A stretch of 64,000 nucleotides of DNA, taken from Gilliamella apicola (GTDB lineage: Bacteria > Pseudomonadota > Gammaproteobacteria > Enterobacterales > Orbaceae). A model generated the notes under the pieces. It saw only the letters and a program-made list of their open reading frames with translations. It searched no databases and was not told where the DNA came from. Below are positions 10,313-20,030 of the stretch, piece after piece. The stretch covers positions 2,728,001 through 2,792,000 of the forward strand of contig NZ_CP007445.1 in NCBI RefSeq assembly GCF_000599985.1. Direction: 5' to 3'. Numbering within the stretch: the first letter of the stretch is position 1; every line of letters begins with the position of its first letter. The translations under genes were made by a program, and so were the position numbers.

Positions 10313-11266
10313 TTAGAATCTAATTAGTGCAGACCCCCAAACAAAACCACCACCAAAAGCTTCTAACAAAATTAGTTGACCTCGTTGAATTCGCCCATCT
10401 CGCACTCCTGTGTCTAAAGCACAAGGAACAGAAGCTGCTGAAGTATTACCTTGTTTATCTAACGTTACAATAACTTTACTCATATCCATATCTAAACGTT
10501 TAGCCGTTGCTGAAATAATTCTTAAATTAGCTTGATGTGGCACCAACCAATCTAGATCTGTTTTGTTAAATGAATTTTCTAATAAAAGCTCATCAACTAA
10601 ATTAGAAAGTTCTTTAACAGCAACTTTAAACACTTCGTTACCATGCATAGTCATATAAACAGGATCACTCATATTACGACGATCAACATATGGATACTTT
10701 AATAAATTGCCATAACGCCCGTTAGCATGAAGATGTGAAGCAATAATACCTGGTTCATCTGATGCACCGACAACAACCGCACCTGCACCATCACCAAAAA
10801 TAATAACAGTACCTCGGTCATTTGGATCAACTCCTCGTGTCAACATATCTGAACCAACAACTAATGCATATTTAACTGCACCACTTTTAACATATTTATC
10901 TGCGATATCAAGCGCATAAATAAACCCAGAACAAGCTGCTGATACATCAAATGCAATTAAATCATCGAGTTCCAATTTAGCTTGTAACTCTGTTGCTGAA
11001 CTTGGGAAAGCATTAACAGATGTTGCTGTTGCAACAATAATCAAACCAATATCTTGTTTATCGATATCCGCCATATCAATCGCATTAATTGCCGCTTCAT
11101 AAGCCATACTTGTGACGGTTTCATTGGGTGCCGCTATCCGTCTTTCTTTAATACCAGTACGAGTCGTTATCCATTCATCACTAGTATCAACCATCTTTTC
11201 AAGATCAGTATTGGTTCTTATTTGTTTTGGAAGATAACTTCCTGTTCCTAATATCTTTGTATACAT
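10313..11266 (-). CDS. fabH: Beta-ketoacyl-ACP synthase III
   Basis: This enzyme starts fatty-acid synthesis by condensing acetyl-CoA with malonyl-ACP. It has 317 residues, identical to E. coli. The Cys-His-Asn triad is seen in [10 protein letters not shown] (Cys near 112), VPHQANLRI (His near 244) and GNTSAASVP (Asn near 274). The N-terminus [14 protein letters not shown] is typical. It follows plsX with only four bases between stop and start, so initiation of acyl chains and of phospholipid synthesis is co-transcribed. Confidence 0.97.
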   Translation of the reverse strand: MYTKILGTGSYLPKQIRTNTDLEKMVDTSDEWITTRTGIKERRIAAPNETVTSMAYEAAINAIDMADIDKQDIGLIIVATATSVNAFPSSATELQAKLELDDLIAFDVSAACSGFIYALDIADKYVKSGAVKYALVVGSDMLTRGVDPNDRGTVIIFGDGAGAVVVGASDEPGIIASHLHANGRYGNLLKYPYVDRRNMSDPVYMTMHGNEVFKVAVKELSNLVDELLLENSFNKTDLDWLVPHQANLRIISATAKRLDMDMSKVIVTLDKQGNTSAASVPCALDTGVRDGRIQRGQLILLEAFGGGFVWGSALIRF

Positions 11267-11270
11267 CTAA

Positions 11271-12317
11271 TTATTCGCTCTTAGGTAGTGCGGAAGAAAG
11301 ACTATGGGCAATCTTCTCAGGTATATTTGTTTCGATAGCTAAAATAGCTTGCTCAATTGCTGCAAAAAATGATTTTTGATTGGCACTACCGTGACTTTTA
11401 ATCACAATACTTTGAAGTCCAAGTAAACAGGCACCATTATATCGTCCAGGGTCTAAATAACCAAAATTTTTTACTATTTTTCTTTGAAGCCACTTACTCA
11501 AAAATTTCATAATTATTGAATTGTGCCCCAACAACATTTTGAATGAAGACATAAAAATTTGGATTAATCCTTCTACCGTTTTCAGCGTCACATTACCAAC
11601 AAAGCCGTCACAAACAAGCACGTCCGTTTTACCGGTTAACAGTTCATTACCTTCTAAATAACCGATGTAATTAATTTGAGCATTTGCTTTCAAAATAGAT
11701 GCCGCAGCACGAATCTTATCTAACCCCTTAATATCTTCTTCACCTATATTAAGTAGAGCAACGCGCGGATTTTTAATATGAAGAACTGACTTTGCTAGAA
11801 TTTCGCCCATTATGGCAAATTGCACTAACATATCACTATCACATTCTGCATTAGCCCCTAAATCAAGCACAACAGTATTTTGATTATTTAATGATGGAAT
11901 AGTAGCAACTAACGCAGGTCGATCAATGCCTGTCAAAGAATGCAACAGCAGTTTAGATAAACCCATCAGAGCTCCAGTATTACCTGCACTGACGCAAGCC
12001 TTAGCTTTATTGTTTTTCACTAACTCCAATGCAATTCTCATTGAGGAACCTTGACTATGCCTGATAGCATAAGATGGCTTCATATCATTAGTAATGATAG
12101 AGGTAGATTCAGTTAACATCAAACGATCATCCTCTTGATATTGAGTAACCAACTTTGCATTTTCTTTAGACAGAAAGAATTCGACTTCCTTTAAATCACC
12201 GACAAGGAAGATAGAGAGATTTGGATAATAGTGTAATGCTTGAATTGCAGCAGGGACAACAATACGAGGACCGAAGTCCCCGCTCATAGCATCTAACGCA
12301 ATGGTTAGATTATCCAA
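11271..12317 (-). CDS. plsX: Phosphate acyltransferase PlsX
   Basis: PlsX converts acyl-ACP to acyl-phosphate, the donor for PlsY in phosphatidic acid synthesis. The length is 348 residues (356 in E. coli). Family motifs are LDAMSGDFGP at the N-terminus, SAGNTGALMG near residue 111 and DGFVGNVTLKT near residue 216. It lies between rpmF and fabH, the usual gammaproteobacterial arrangement, linking ribosome production, fatty acids and phospholipid. No anomalies. Confidence 0.96.
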   Translation of the reverse strand: MDNLTIALDAMSGDFGPRIVVPAAIQALHYYPNLSIFLVGDLKEVEFFLSKENAKLVTQYQEDDRLMLTESTSIITNDMKPSYAIRHSQGSSMRIALELVKNNKAKACVSAGNTGALMGLSKLLLHSLTGIDRPALVATIPSLNNQNTVVLDLGANAECDSDMLVQFAIMGEILAKSVLHIKNPRVALLNIGEEDIKGLDKIRAAASILKANAQINYIGYLEGNELLTGKTDVLVCDGFVGNVTLKTVEGLIQIFMSSFKMLLGHNSIIMKFLSKWLQRKIVKNFGYLDPGRYNGACLLGLQSIVIKSHGSANQKSFFAAIEQAILAIETNIPEKIAHSLSSALPKSE

Positions 12318-12350
12318 AATGTCACCTGAGGATCTCTAATTAAATAGTTA

Positions 12351-12518
12351 TTATTTAGAAATCACTTTACGACCGCGATAATAACCATCAGCGGTTACGT
12401 GATGACGTAAATGAGTTTTACCTGATTCATCAACTGAGATATTAGCAACAGTTAATGCATCATGAGAACGACGCATACCACGTTTTGCACGAGTTTTACG
12501 ATTCTGTTGAACAGCCAT
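12351..12518 (-). CDS. rpmF: 50S ribosomal protein L32
   Basis: Translating the minus strand from ATG 12518 gives 55 residues beginning [20 protein letters not shown] and ending [10 protein letters not shown], a clear L32 (57 aa in E. coli). It is a small basic protein of the large subunit near the peptidyl-transferase region. The zinc cysteines present in some L32 types are absent, as in E. coli. It starts four bases after the yceD stop, so the two are likely translationally coupled, and it precedes plsX by 33 bases. Confidence 0.97.
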   Translation of the reverse strand: MAVQQNRKTRAKRGMRRSHDALTVANISVDESGKTHLRHHVTADGYYRGRKVISK

Positions 12519-12522
12519 GGAT

Positions 12523-13032
12523 TTACCCCTTATTCTTTAAACTAACTAAAATTGCAAACGGATTTGGTTTTTCATTCTCAAGAGGAATTTCGCCAAATAC
12601 CATATCTGCCTCTGACACTTCGCAGTGTTTACTATCATGTACCGGCGCAATTGGCAACGAAAGAATAATTTCGTCCTCAAGTAACGCTAATATATCTACT
12701 TCGCCGAACTCGTTCATCAGAACAGGTTCATAATGTTCCGGTAAAGTCTCTGCTTGAGCATCACTCTTAACAGGACTAAATTTATTCATCACATGAACTT
12801 CAGTGATAAAAGGTTTAAAACAACGTTGACAAATCAACTCTAACGTCATTTTTGCATCAATTGTGATAACGCAAAGTCTTTGCTCATCAAAATCAAAAGA
12901 TAAGCTACACGTAATATCACTTTTCGGACAATCAACCCTAGTTATAGCTTGAATAGGATAATATCCCACATAATCAAGCCGTTTTTGCGCAGCTTTAATC
13001 GGGTCAATTGTTAATGGCAATTTATTTAGCAT
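12523..13032 (-). CDS. yceD: YceD/DUF177 family 23S rRNA accumulation protein
   Basis: A 169-residue protein of the DUF177 family (E. coli YceD, 173 aa). The family is known for a role in accumulation of 23S rRNA and 50S assembly, with the molecular action unresolved. The conserved central C-x2-C type motif [10 protein letters not shown] is visible, followed by the acidic [17 protein letters not shown] segment and the typical [17 protein letters not shown] tail. It heads the yceD-rpmF-plsX-fab operon. A good -10 box (TATACT on the minus strand, about 35 bases before the start) is present upstream, with a poor -35. Confidence 0.93.
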   Translation of the reverse strand: MLNKLPLTIDPIKAAQKRLDYVGYYPIQAITRVDCPKSDITCSLSFDFDEQRLCVITIDAKMTLELICQRCFKPFITEVHVMNKFSPVKSDAQAETLPEHYEPVLMNEFGEVDILALLEDEIILSLPIAPVHDSKHCEVSEADMVFGEIPLENEKPNPFAILVSLKNKG

Positions 13033-13373
13033 AAGATATGTATATCTACCTTAAAATTTTTATTCAGTATAGTTAAAAACTACACAATGCCGTAAGGCGC
13101 GCATATTACCTTTAAATCATGATTTCGTCAATGGGCGTAAACAAGATAATTTGCTTTACTTATTGATTATTAGTTTAATATTTATTTTGATTATATAATT
13201 TCGTTTATGTCAAAAATATTATCGATAAATTTAATTTTAATGTTAAATATCAGATTTACGTTAACTATTATTTCTCCGAAAAATAGAATATAGGAAGGAA
13301 AAATTTGATTACTTTTAACAATAAATAATAAGAATTAATTAAAAATAAGGTAAATAAAATATCTCATTTATTA
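13033..13373. other. Gene-free stretch holding the yceD operon promoter region
   Basis: There is no credible reading frame here. On the minus strand, TATACT (plus 13063-13068) is a plausible -10 box for yceD. The hexamer 18 bases further upstream (TTACGG) is a weak -35. A short gccgtaaggc inverted repeat lies just beyond. The remainder is very AT-rich and borders the 3' end of the TPM-domain gene, where I saw no strong terminator. Confidence 0.45.
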
Positions 13374-14288
13374 TTACCAACTTCCGGATGCTCCACCACC
13401 ACCACTACGGCCGCCACCTCCGCCACCAAAACCTCCAAATGGACCTCCGCCAAAACCACCACCTTTACCACCTCCGAAACCACCTCCTCGACCGCGACCA
13501 CTACCACCACTCATAGTTAAAATTCCACTTAAAATAGCACTAGCAACAAATGCTAAAAATAGTAATGGCAAGACAATATGTAATGAATAGCCATTGAACA
13601 AGGTAAAACCACCAACAGATATCCCATTTAGCAAACCAGTACCTAAACTTCTGCTAGCTCTACGTTTAGTGGAACTAATCGAAAATAAACTTGCAACAGC
13701 GAAACATATAAAAAAGGATGCTAACCCATAGTTAAATAAATTGGCACCAAATTCACTAGCAAGTACAGTTTTGAGGTCTGTATCATTATTAGTTGCTGGT
13801 ATTTGCTGAGGATCATTCAATTTATTAATCAAAACTGAAAGCGCATCATGTATTCCTTGATAATAGTTATTTTTCTTAAATTGTGGCGCCAATTGTTCAC
13901 GAATAATATGGCTGGCAATTAAGTCAGTAATAGTTCCTTCAAACCCATAACCAACTTCAATTCGCATCAACTTATCATCTTTAACAATTAATAATAAAAT
14001 GCCATTATCTTGCTCTTTTTTACCTATTTTCCACTGAATAAACACCCGATCGGCATACTGTTCAATCGTTTCATTATCAAGTTTAGTTATCATCAATACA
14101 GCGATCTGTGCACCATCAGTTCGCGTTTTTTGAAAATCAATCAAGCTTGATTCCAAATCATCTATTTGCGAAGATTCTAAAGTATGTGATGTATCAATAA
14201 CACGATGATCAAATGTTGGAATTTCAGTTAATGCATAACTTACAACATTAAAAAACAGTAAACAAAAGAGCAGATAATATTTTTTCAT
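13374..14288 (-). CDS. TPM-domain (YgcG-type) membrane protein with glycine-rich tail
   Basis: A 304-residue protein. An N-terminal signal peptide (residues 1-19) is followed by a TPM domain (about residues 20-160) starting FDHRVIDTSHTLESSQIDDL and containing VKDDKLMRIEVGYGFEG. Two hydrophobic segments lie near 185-205 and 222-255, and the tail from about 262 is made almost entirely of Gly, Phe, Arg and Ser. TPM domains face the periplasm, and related proteins have been tied to photosystem repair or phosphatase activity. The bacterial role is not settled. The start lies five bases after the lemA stop, the usual LemA-TPM pairing. A function in envelope maintenance is inference. Confidence 0.85.
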   Translation of the reverse strand: MKKYYLLFCLLFFNVVSYALTEIPTFDHRVIDTSHTLESSQIDDLESSLIDFQKTRTDGAQIAVLMITKLDNETIEQYADRVFIQWKIGKKEQDNGILLLIVKDDKLMRIEVGYGFEGTITDLIASHIIREQLAPQFKKNNYYQGIHDALSVLINKLNDPQQIPATNNDTDLKTVLASEFGANLFNYGLASFFICFAVASLFSISSTKRRASRSLGTGLLNGISVGGFTLFNGYSLHIVLPLLFLAFVASAILSGILTMSGGSGRGRGGGFGGGKGGGFGGGPFGGFGGGGGGRSGGGGASGSW

Positions 14289-14293
14289 TATGC

Positions 14294-14893
14294 TTATTGC
14301 CCAAAATTGACAGATGGAGCATTAGATATCGGTTGTTCATTTTCAACAGTAAATTGTTGTTTTGGTTGTTGCCCTATTATGTCAGCAACCCATTTAGTCG
14401 GTAATTTGCGAATATAACTATTAAAAATCTGGACGGTTTGGATATATCTTCCTCTTGCCACAGTAATACGATTTTCTGTACCTTCAAGTTGGTTCATTAA
14501 ATCTTGATAAAGGGTATTAGCTTTAAGATCAGGATAGTTTTCACTCACTGCTATTAATCGACTTAATGCAGAACTTAATTCAGATTGTGCTTGTTGAAAT
14601 TTAGAAAATAAAGCTGGATCACTAAGTTGATCTGCATTAATTTGAACTGAACCGACTTTAGCTCTAGCATCGGTCACTTGAGTTAATACGTCTTTTTCAT
14701 GAGAAGCATAACCTTTTACGGTATTGACTAAATTAGGAACCAAATCGGCTCGACGTTTATATTGATTAACAACTTCAGACCATGAAGCGACTACAGCTTC
14801 ATCTTGGTTTTGAATATTGTTATAGTCTTTAAAAAAGATAAAAGCCCCAATAATAAGTAATACAATAATAATTAATAAAGATTTTGATTTCAT
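14294..14893 (-). CDS. lemA: LemA family protein
   Basis: A 199-residue LemA protein with one N-terminal membrane segment (residues 4-20) and a long helical exterior domain. Signature stretches are NQDEAVVASWSEVVNQYKRR, DLVPNLVNTVKGYA and AVSENYPDLKANTLYQDLMN, and TVARGRYIQTVQIFNSYIR marks the last helix. LemA proteins are widespread and often sit next to TPM proteins, as here. Their biochemical function is unclear. The first residues could serve as an uncleaved anchor. The promoter should lie in the 430 bases upstream. Confidence 0.93.
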   Translation of the reverse strand: MKSKSLLIIIVLLIIGAFIFFKDYNNIQNQDEAVVASWSEVVNQYKRRADLVPNLVNTVKGYASHEKDVLTQVTDARAKVGSVQINADQLSDPALFSKFQQAQSELSSALSRLIAVSENYPDLKANTLYQDLMNQLEGTENRITVARGRYIQTVQIFNSYIRKLPTKWVADIIGQQPKQQFTVENEQPISNAPSVNFGQ

Positions 14894-15324
14894 TGTAAAT
14901 CCTTATAAATAATTGAATTAATTGATAACTCAATAAATTATGAACAGTGAATAAAATAACCTATTTGAAAACTATATATCCCGCCGTTTTACTTAGTATT
15001 AAAACTTGCTTTTAAAACAACAAATAAATACAGCCTAGTATGGAAAAATAATAAGAATAGCGAAAAATTGTAAAGAAAAGACTTCAAGAAAAAGTAACTT
15101 TGCGTTAACTATTTAAGTAAATCGGATAATGATATTTACTAACTAAATCTATATTATTTAGTATAGTTTGTAAACATTATATCTTTTTTTATCAAATTTG
15201 CGAAGTATAATCCTCATTACTTATAAAATATATATCGCAATATCATTTATTATTGCTTACAAAATTTATTAACAAAAATTCAGATAAATTGGTTAACTTA
15301 TTTTATCTTTTATAATTATTTTGA
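14894..15324. other. AT-rich gene-free stretch upstream of lemA
   Basis: I find no reading frame longer than about 20 codons with a ribosome-binding site and no gene relic. It must hold the lemA promoter and the 3' end of the heme monooxygenase transcript. A small repeat (ctaaat/atttag, around 15143-15161) is present but not terminator-like. Nothing else is supported. Confidence 0.4.
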
Positions 15325-15636
15325 TTATAGAATTGTTTCAAAACACTCTAATTGCGCTGGTTCAAAATAAATATCTTTATTATTTGATCGATTGTTAGTG
15401 TTACGATGGGTATGTTGAAAATGTTCAGAATTAACCCAAATGTCAAAATCCGCTTTAGATTCCCACTCAGCATATGATGAGAATAACGTATAATTTTCCT
15501 CACTTTTTCCTCGTAATAAATAAAAACGATTAAATCCGTTCATTTCTTTTAAATGACTATCTCGGTTACGCCATATTTCAATAAATGTATCTTCACTCCC
15601 ACATTTAATCTTAAAACGATTCATTACTATATACAT
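15325..15636 (-). CDS. IsdG/HmoA-type heme-degrading monooxygenase (ABM domain)
   Basis: A 103-residue antibiotic-biosynthesis-monooxygenase-fold protein. The family opens heme to release iron, using an Asn-Trp-His triad. Here Asn6 (MYIVMN), Trp67 (DFDIWVNS) and His77 (FQHTHR) sit at the spacing seen in IsdG and IsdI (Asn 6 or 7, Trp 66, His 76). The segment RNRDSHLKEMNGFNRFYLLRG is also typical of this heme-oxygenase branch rather than of generic ABM proteins. It lies upstream of lemA on the same strand and beyond the rpoC terminator, apparently a single-gene unit. No Fur box was evident. Heme as substrate is a family inference. Confidence 0.8.
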   Translation of the reverse strand: MYIVMNRFKIKCGSEDTFIEIWRNRDSHLKEMNGFNRFYLLRGKSEENYTLFSSYAEWESKADFDIWVNSEHFQHTHRNTNNRSNNKDIYFEPAQLECFETIL

Positions 15637-15672
15637 CCAAATCTCCTTTTGTATTTCAAGTAGTTAACAAAA

Positions 15673-15698
15673 AAATAGCACGCATAAGCGTGCTATTT
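15673..15698 (-). terminator. Terminator of the rplKAJL-rpoBC transcript
   Basis: A perfect 11-bp stem (aaatagcacgc at 15673-15683, gcgtgctattt at 15688-15698) with a 4-base loop is followed on the minus strand by seven T residues. It lies 21 bases past the rpoC stop and is the strongest intrinsic terminator in the window. Confidence 0.93.
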
Positions 15699-15719
15699 AT
15701 ATTCTAGCCTTTTTACAGG

Positions 15720-18700
15720 CTATTGTTGTTGTTCTTCTGCTGAGTTAAGTAATTCAGCTAAATTAGCTGTTGCTTCTTCAGCCGAAATTGTTGTTTGAAT
15801 ATCATCCGTCGATGGCATTGCTCGTTTACGCATACGCTCTTTATGGTAAGCATAACCAGTACCTGCTGGAATTAATCGACCAACAATTACGTTTTCTTTT
15901 AAGCCACGTAATTCGTCATTTTTACCAGCAACTGCTGCTTCGGTTAATACGCGTGTTGTTTCTTGGAACGACGCCGCAGATATAAACGATTCAGTAGTTA
16001 GCGATGCTTTGGTAATACCAAGTAGATCATGTAAGTAAACAATAGGTTCTTTACCTTGCGCTTCAAGTTCACGGTTAATAATCTTCAAGCGTGAAACCTC
16101 AAGTTGTTCTCCATCAAGTAGACGAGAACTACCTGGATGAATAACCGTTGCTTTACGTAACATTTGACGAACAATGACTTCAATGTGTTTATCGTTGATT
16201 TTTACACCTTGTAAACGATAAACTTCTTGAACTTCGTTAACAATGTAACGAGTTACCGCATTTACACCACGTAGACGTAAAATATCGTGCGCTGATTCAG
16301 GACCATCCGAAATCACATCACCGCGACCAACTTGTTCACCTTCAAATACGTTAAGTTGACGCCATTTAGGGATCATCTCTTCATATGGTTCGCTACCATC
16401 TAATGGTGTGATAATTAAGCGACGTTTACCTTTAGTTTCTTTACCGAATGAGATAATACCATCAATTTCAGCAAGTATAGCTGGTTCTTTCGGTTTACGA
16501 GCTTCAAACAAGTCAGCAACACGTGGTAAACCACCTGTGATATCTTTGGTACCAACAGATGCCTGTGGAATACGAGCAAGTGTGTCACCAATATTGATTT
16601 CAGCACCATCTTCTAATTGAACTAACGCTTTACCTGGTAAGAAGTATTGCGCAAGCATTTCTGTACCAGCGACATAAATATCATCGCCTTTAGCATCCAC
16701 AATTTTGATTGCTGGACGCAAATCTTTACCTACACCAGTACGCTCAGCTACATCTAATATCGCGATAGATGATAAACCGGTTAACTCATCCGTTTGACGA
16801 GTAATGGTTTGACCATCAACCATATCAACAAAACGTACAAAACCTTTTGCTTCAGAGATAACTGGCATAGTATGCGGATCCCAGTTAGCAATCGTTTCAC
16901 CAGCTTCAACCGCTGAACCATTACCTTTAGCTAGAATCGAACCGTAAGGAACTTTGTAGGTTTCTTTCATTCGACCTAATTCATCAATAATTGTTAATTC
17001 AGCATTACGTGAAGTAATTACTAATTTCTTGTCTGGGTTAGTTACAAACTTCGCATTTGTTAATTTAATGCTACCCTTGTTTTTAACTTGAACGCTTGAT
17101 TCTGCTGCTGCTCGCGATGCAGCACCACCGATGTGGAATGTACGCATGGTTAACTGTGTACCCGGTTCACCGATTGACTGAGCCGCGATAACACCGATTG
17201 CTTCACCCTTGTTAACTAAGTGACCACGAGCTAGGTCACGACCATAACATTTTGCACACACACCGAAATCGGTATCACATGAAACCACAGAACGTACTTT
17301 CACGCTATCAACAGATTCAGCTTCTAGCAAATCACAGTAGCTTTCATCAAGTAGTGTATTACGAGGAATTAAAATATCCGCACTACCTGGTTTTAATACA
17401 TCTTCAGCTGTTACACGACCTAGTACACGTTCACGTAGTGGCTCTTTAACATCACCACCCTCAATTACTGGTGTCATTACTACACCTTCTAACGTGCCAC
17501 AATCATCTTCAATAACAACTAGGTCTTGAGCTACGTCAACTAAACGACGAGTTAAGTAACCTGAGTTCGCAGTTTTCAAGGCAGTATCAGCAAGACCTTT
17601 ACGCGCACCATGGGTAGAAATAAAGTACTGAAGTACGTTTAATCCTTCACGGAAGTTTGCAGTAATTGGTGTTTCGATAATTGAACCATCTGGTTTTGCC
17701 ATCAAACCACGCATACCCGCTAACTGGCGAATCTGTGCTGCGGAACCACGAGCACCAGAGTCAGCCATCATATAGATACTATTGAAAGAAGATTGAACCT
17801 CTTCTTCACCATCACGGTTGATGACTTTTTCAGTTGATAAGTTATCCATCATTGCTTTAGCAACACGCTCATTAGCTGCGGCCCAGATATCAATAACTTT
17901 GTTATAACGTTCACCAGCAGTAACTAAACCTGATTGGAACTGTTCTTGAATTTCAGCAACTTCAATTTCAGCTTCGTTGATGATTTGTAATTTCTTCGCA
18001 GGAATTTCCATATCATCAATACCAACTGAAACACCAGAACGAGCTGCATAAGCAAAACCGGTATACATCACTTGGTCAGCTAAAATAACAGTTTCTTTCA
18101 TACCTAATTGGCGATAACAGATATTTAAAATTCGCGAAATCGCTTTTTTACCTAGTGGTTGATTAATTACTGAGAAGCTCATACCTTTAGGCATAATTAA
18201 CCATAAAATAGCACGACCAACAGTTGTATCTACAACTGATGTGCTATCTTCCCACTCTCCAACACTATTACGATGACTTTCAGTGATACGTACTTTAACT
18301 TTTGCATGTAATTCTACCAGTCCTAAGCGATAAAGTTTTTCTGCCTCTTTAGGACCAGTTAATATCATGCCTTCGCCCTTAGCATTCACCTTATCACGAG
18401 TCATGTAATAAAGACCTAATACCACGTCCTGAGAAGGAACGATGATAGGTTCACCACTTGCCGGAGAAAGGATGTTATTGGTTGACATCATTAACGCACG
18501 AGCTTCTAATTGTGCTTCAAGTGTTAAAGGAACATGAACAGCCATTTGGTCACCATCGAAGTCAGCATTAAATGCCGCACAAACTAATGGATGTAACTGA
18601 ATCGCTTTACCTTCAATTAAGATAGGTTCAAATGCTTGAATACCTAATCTGTGCAATGTCGGAGCACGGTTTAGTAATACAGGGTGTTCACGAATAACTT

Positions 18701-19940
18701 CATCTAAGATATCCCAAACAATTGCATCTTCACGCTCAACCATTTTCTTGGCTGCTTTAATGGTAGTTGCATAACCACGGCGTTCTAGTTTTCCGTAAAT
18801 AAATGGTTTGAATAATTCAAGCGCCATTTTTTTCGGTAAACCACATTGATGTAAACGTAAGTATGGACCTACAGTAATAACTGAACGACCTGAATAGTCA
18901 ACGCGTTTACCTAATAGGTTTTGACGGAAACGACCTTGCTTACCTTTAATCATGTCAGCAAGTGATTTTAAAGGACGTTTGTTTGAACCTGTAATTGCAC
19001 GACCACGACGACCATTATCTAATAATGCATCAACCGATTCTTGTAGCATACGTTTTTCGTTACGCACAATAATATCTGGTGCTGCTAAATCTAATAAACG
19101 TTTTAAACGGTTATTACGGTTAATTACACGGCGATAAAGATCATTTAAATCTGATGTCGCAAAACGTCCACCATCAAGTGGTACTAGTGGGCGTAAATCG
19201 GGTGGCAATACTGGTAATACATTTAAAATCATCCATTCAGGTTTATTTTCTGATTGGATAAATGCTTCAATAATCTTAATACGTTTAGTTAATTTTTTAC
19301 GTTTAGTTTCAGAATTTGTTGTTGCTAGTTCGTCACGTAGTGCTTCGCATTCAGCTTGCACATCAATATTACGTAATAATTCTTGGATTGCTTCTGCACC
19401 CATACGTGCATCAAATTCATCACCAAATTCTTCTAACGCATCTAAATATTGTTCTTCTGTTAAAATCTGACCGCGATCTAAGTTCGTCATGCCTCCATCA
19501 AGAACCATGAATGATTCAAAATAAAGCACACGTTCAATATCGCGCAGTGGCATATCAAGCAATAAACCAATACGAGATGGTAATGATTTTAAAAACCAGA
19601 TATGAGCAGTTGGAGAAGCAAGCTCAATGTGTCCCATACGTTCACGACGTACTTTAGCTTGAGTGACTTCTACACCACATTTTTCACAAATCACACCACG
19701 GTGTTTTAAACGTTTATATTTTCCACATAAACATTCATAATCTTTCACAGGTCCAAAAATACGCGCACAAAACAATCCATCACGTTCAGGTTTGAACGTA
19801 CGATAATTAATTGTTTCAGGTTTTTTGACTTCACCAAAAGACCATGAACGGATCATATCAGGAGAGGCAAGACCTATCTTGATAGCGTCAAAATCTTCAG
19901 TTTTAGTTTGTGCTTTTAGAAACTTTAGTAAGTCTTTCAC
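15720..19940 (-). CDS. rpoC: DNA-directed RNA polymerase subunit beta'
   Basis: The catalytic beta' subunit, 1406 residues (1407 in E. coli). The zinc ribbon [20 protein letters not shown] lies near residue 70. The active-site magnesium motif [12 protein letters not shown] is near residue 458, and the bridge helix and trigger loop region is [16 protein letters not shown] near residue 920. A second zinc site is the four cysteines in [20 protein letters not shown] and nearby. The start codon is GTG at 19940, as in E. coli, with TAGGAG just upstream. It follows rpoB by 90 bases that include a perfect hairpin. Antisense open frames inside it are shadows. Confidence 0.98.
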   Translation of the reverse strand: MKDLLKFLKAQTKTEDFDAIKIGLASPDMIRSWSFGEVKKPETINYRTFKPERDGLFCARIFGPVKDYECLCGKYKRLKHRGVICEKCGVEVTQAKVRRERMGHIELASPTAHIWFLKSLPSRIGLLLDMPLRDIERVLYFESFMVLDGGMTNLDRGQILTEEQYLDALEEFGDEFDARMGAEAIQELLRNIDVQAECEALRDELATTNSETKRKKLTKRIKIIEAFIQSENKPEWMILNVLPVLPPDLRPLVPLDGGRFATSDLNDLYRRVINRNNRLKRLLDLAAPDIIVRNEKRMLQESVDALLDNGRRGRAITGSNKRPLKSLADMIKGKQGRFRQNLLGKRVDYSGRSVITVGPYLRLHQCGLPKKMALELFKPFIYGKLERRGYATTIKAAKKMVEREDAIVWDILDEVIREHPVLLNRAPTLHRLGIQAFEPILIEGKAIQLHPLVCAAFNADFDGDQMAVHVPLTLEAQLEARALMMSTNNILSPASGEPIIVPSQDVVLGLYYMTRDKVNAKGEGMILTGPKEAEKLYRLGLVELHAKVKVRITESHRNSVGEWEDSTSVVDTTVGRAILWLIMPKGMSFSVINQPLGKKAISRILNICYRQLGMKETVILADQVMYTGFAYAARSGVSVGIDDMEIPAKKLQIINEAEIEVAEIQEQFQSGLVTAGERYNKVIDIWAAANERVAKAMMDNLSTEKVINRDGEEEVQSSFNSIYMMADSGARGSAAQIRQLAGMRGLMAKPDGSIIETPITANFREGLNVLQYFISTHGARKGLADTALKTANSGYLTRRLVDVAQDLVVIEDDCGTLEGVVMTPVIEGGDVKEPLRERVLGRVTAEDVLKPGSADILIPRNTLLDESYCDLLEAESVDSVKVRSVVSCDTDFGVCAKCYGRDLARGHLVNKGEAIGVIAAQSIGEPGTQLTMRTFHIGGAASRAAAESSVQVKNKGSIKLTNAKFVTNPDKKLVITSRNAELTIIDELGRMKETYKVPYGSILAKGNGSAVEAGETIANWDPHTMPVISEAKGFVRFVDMVDGQTITRQTDELTGLSSIAILDVAERTGVGKDLRPAIKIVDAKGDDIYVAGTEMLAQYFLPGKALVQLEDGAEINIGDTLARIPQASVGTKDITGGLPRVADLFEARKPKEPAILAEIDGIISFGKETKGKRRLIITPLDGSEPYEEMIPKWRQLNVFEGEQVGRGDVISDGPESAHDILRLRGVNAVTRYIVNEVQEVYRLQGVKINDKHIEVIVRQMLRKATVIHPGSSRLLDGEQLEVSRLKIINRELEAQGKEPIVYLHDLLGITKASLTTESFISAASFQETTRVLTEAAVAGKNDELRGLKENVIVGRLIPAGTGYAYHKERMRKRAMPSTDDIQTTISAEEATANLAELLNSAEEQQQ

Positions 19941-19969
19941 AATTGACTCCTATGGAGTTAAATCAATTA

Positions 19970-19997
19970 GATAACTTATTATTACTAATAAGTTATC
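19970..19997 (-). repeat. Perfect 12-bp hairpin between rpoB and rpoC
   Basis: The arms gataacttatta (19970-19981) and taataagttatc (19986-19997) pair perfectly around a 4-base loop in the 90-base rpoB-rpoC spacer. There is no following T-run in the direction of transcription, so it is more likely an RNA processing or stability structure than a terminator. That role is inference. Confidence 0.7.
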
Positions 19998-20030
19998 CCT
20001 ATAAATAGAAATCATTCGAACTAGAGAAGA

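Noticed and set aside
15149..15211. A 19-codon minus-strand frame in the lemA upstream gap
   Set aside because: No ribosome-binding site and no family resemblance; expected by chance.
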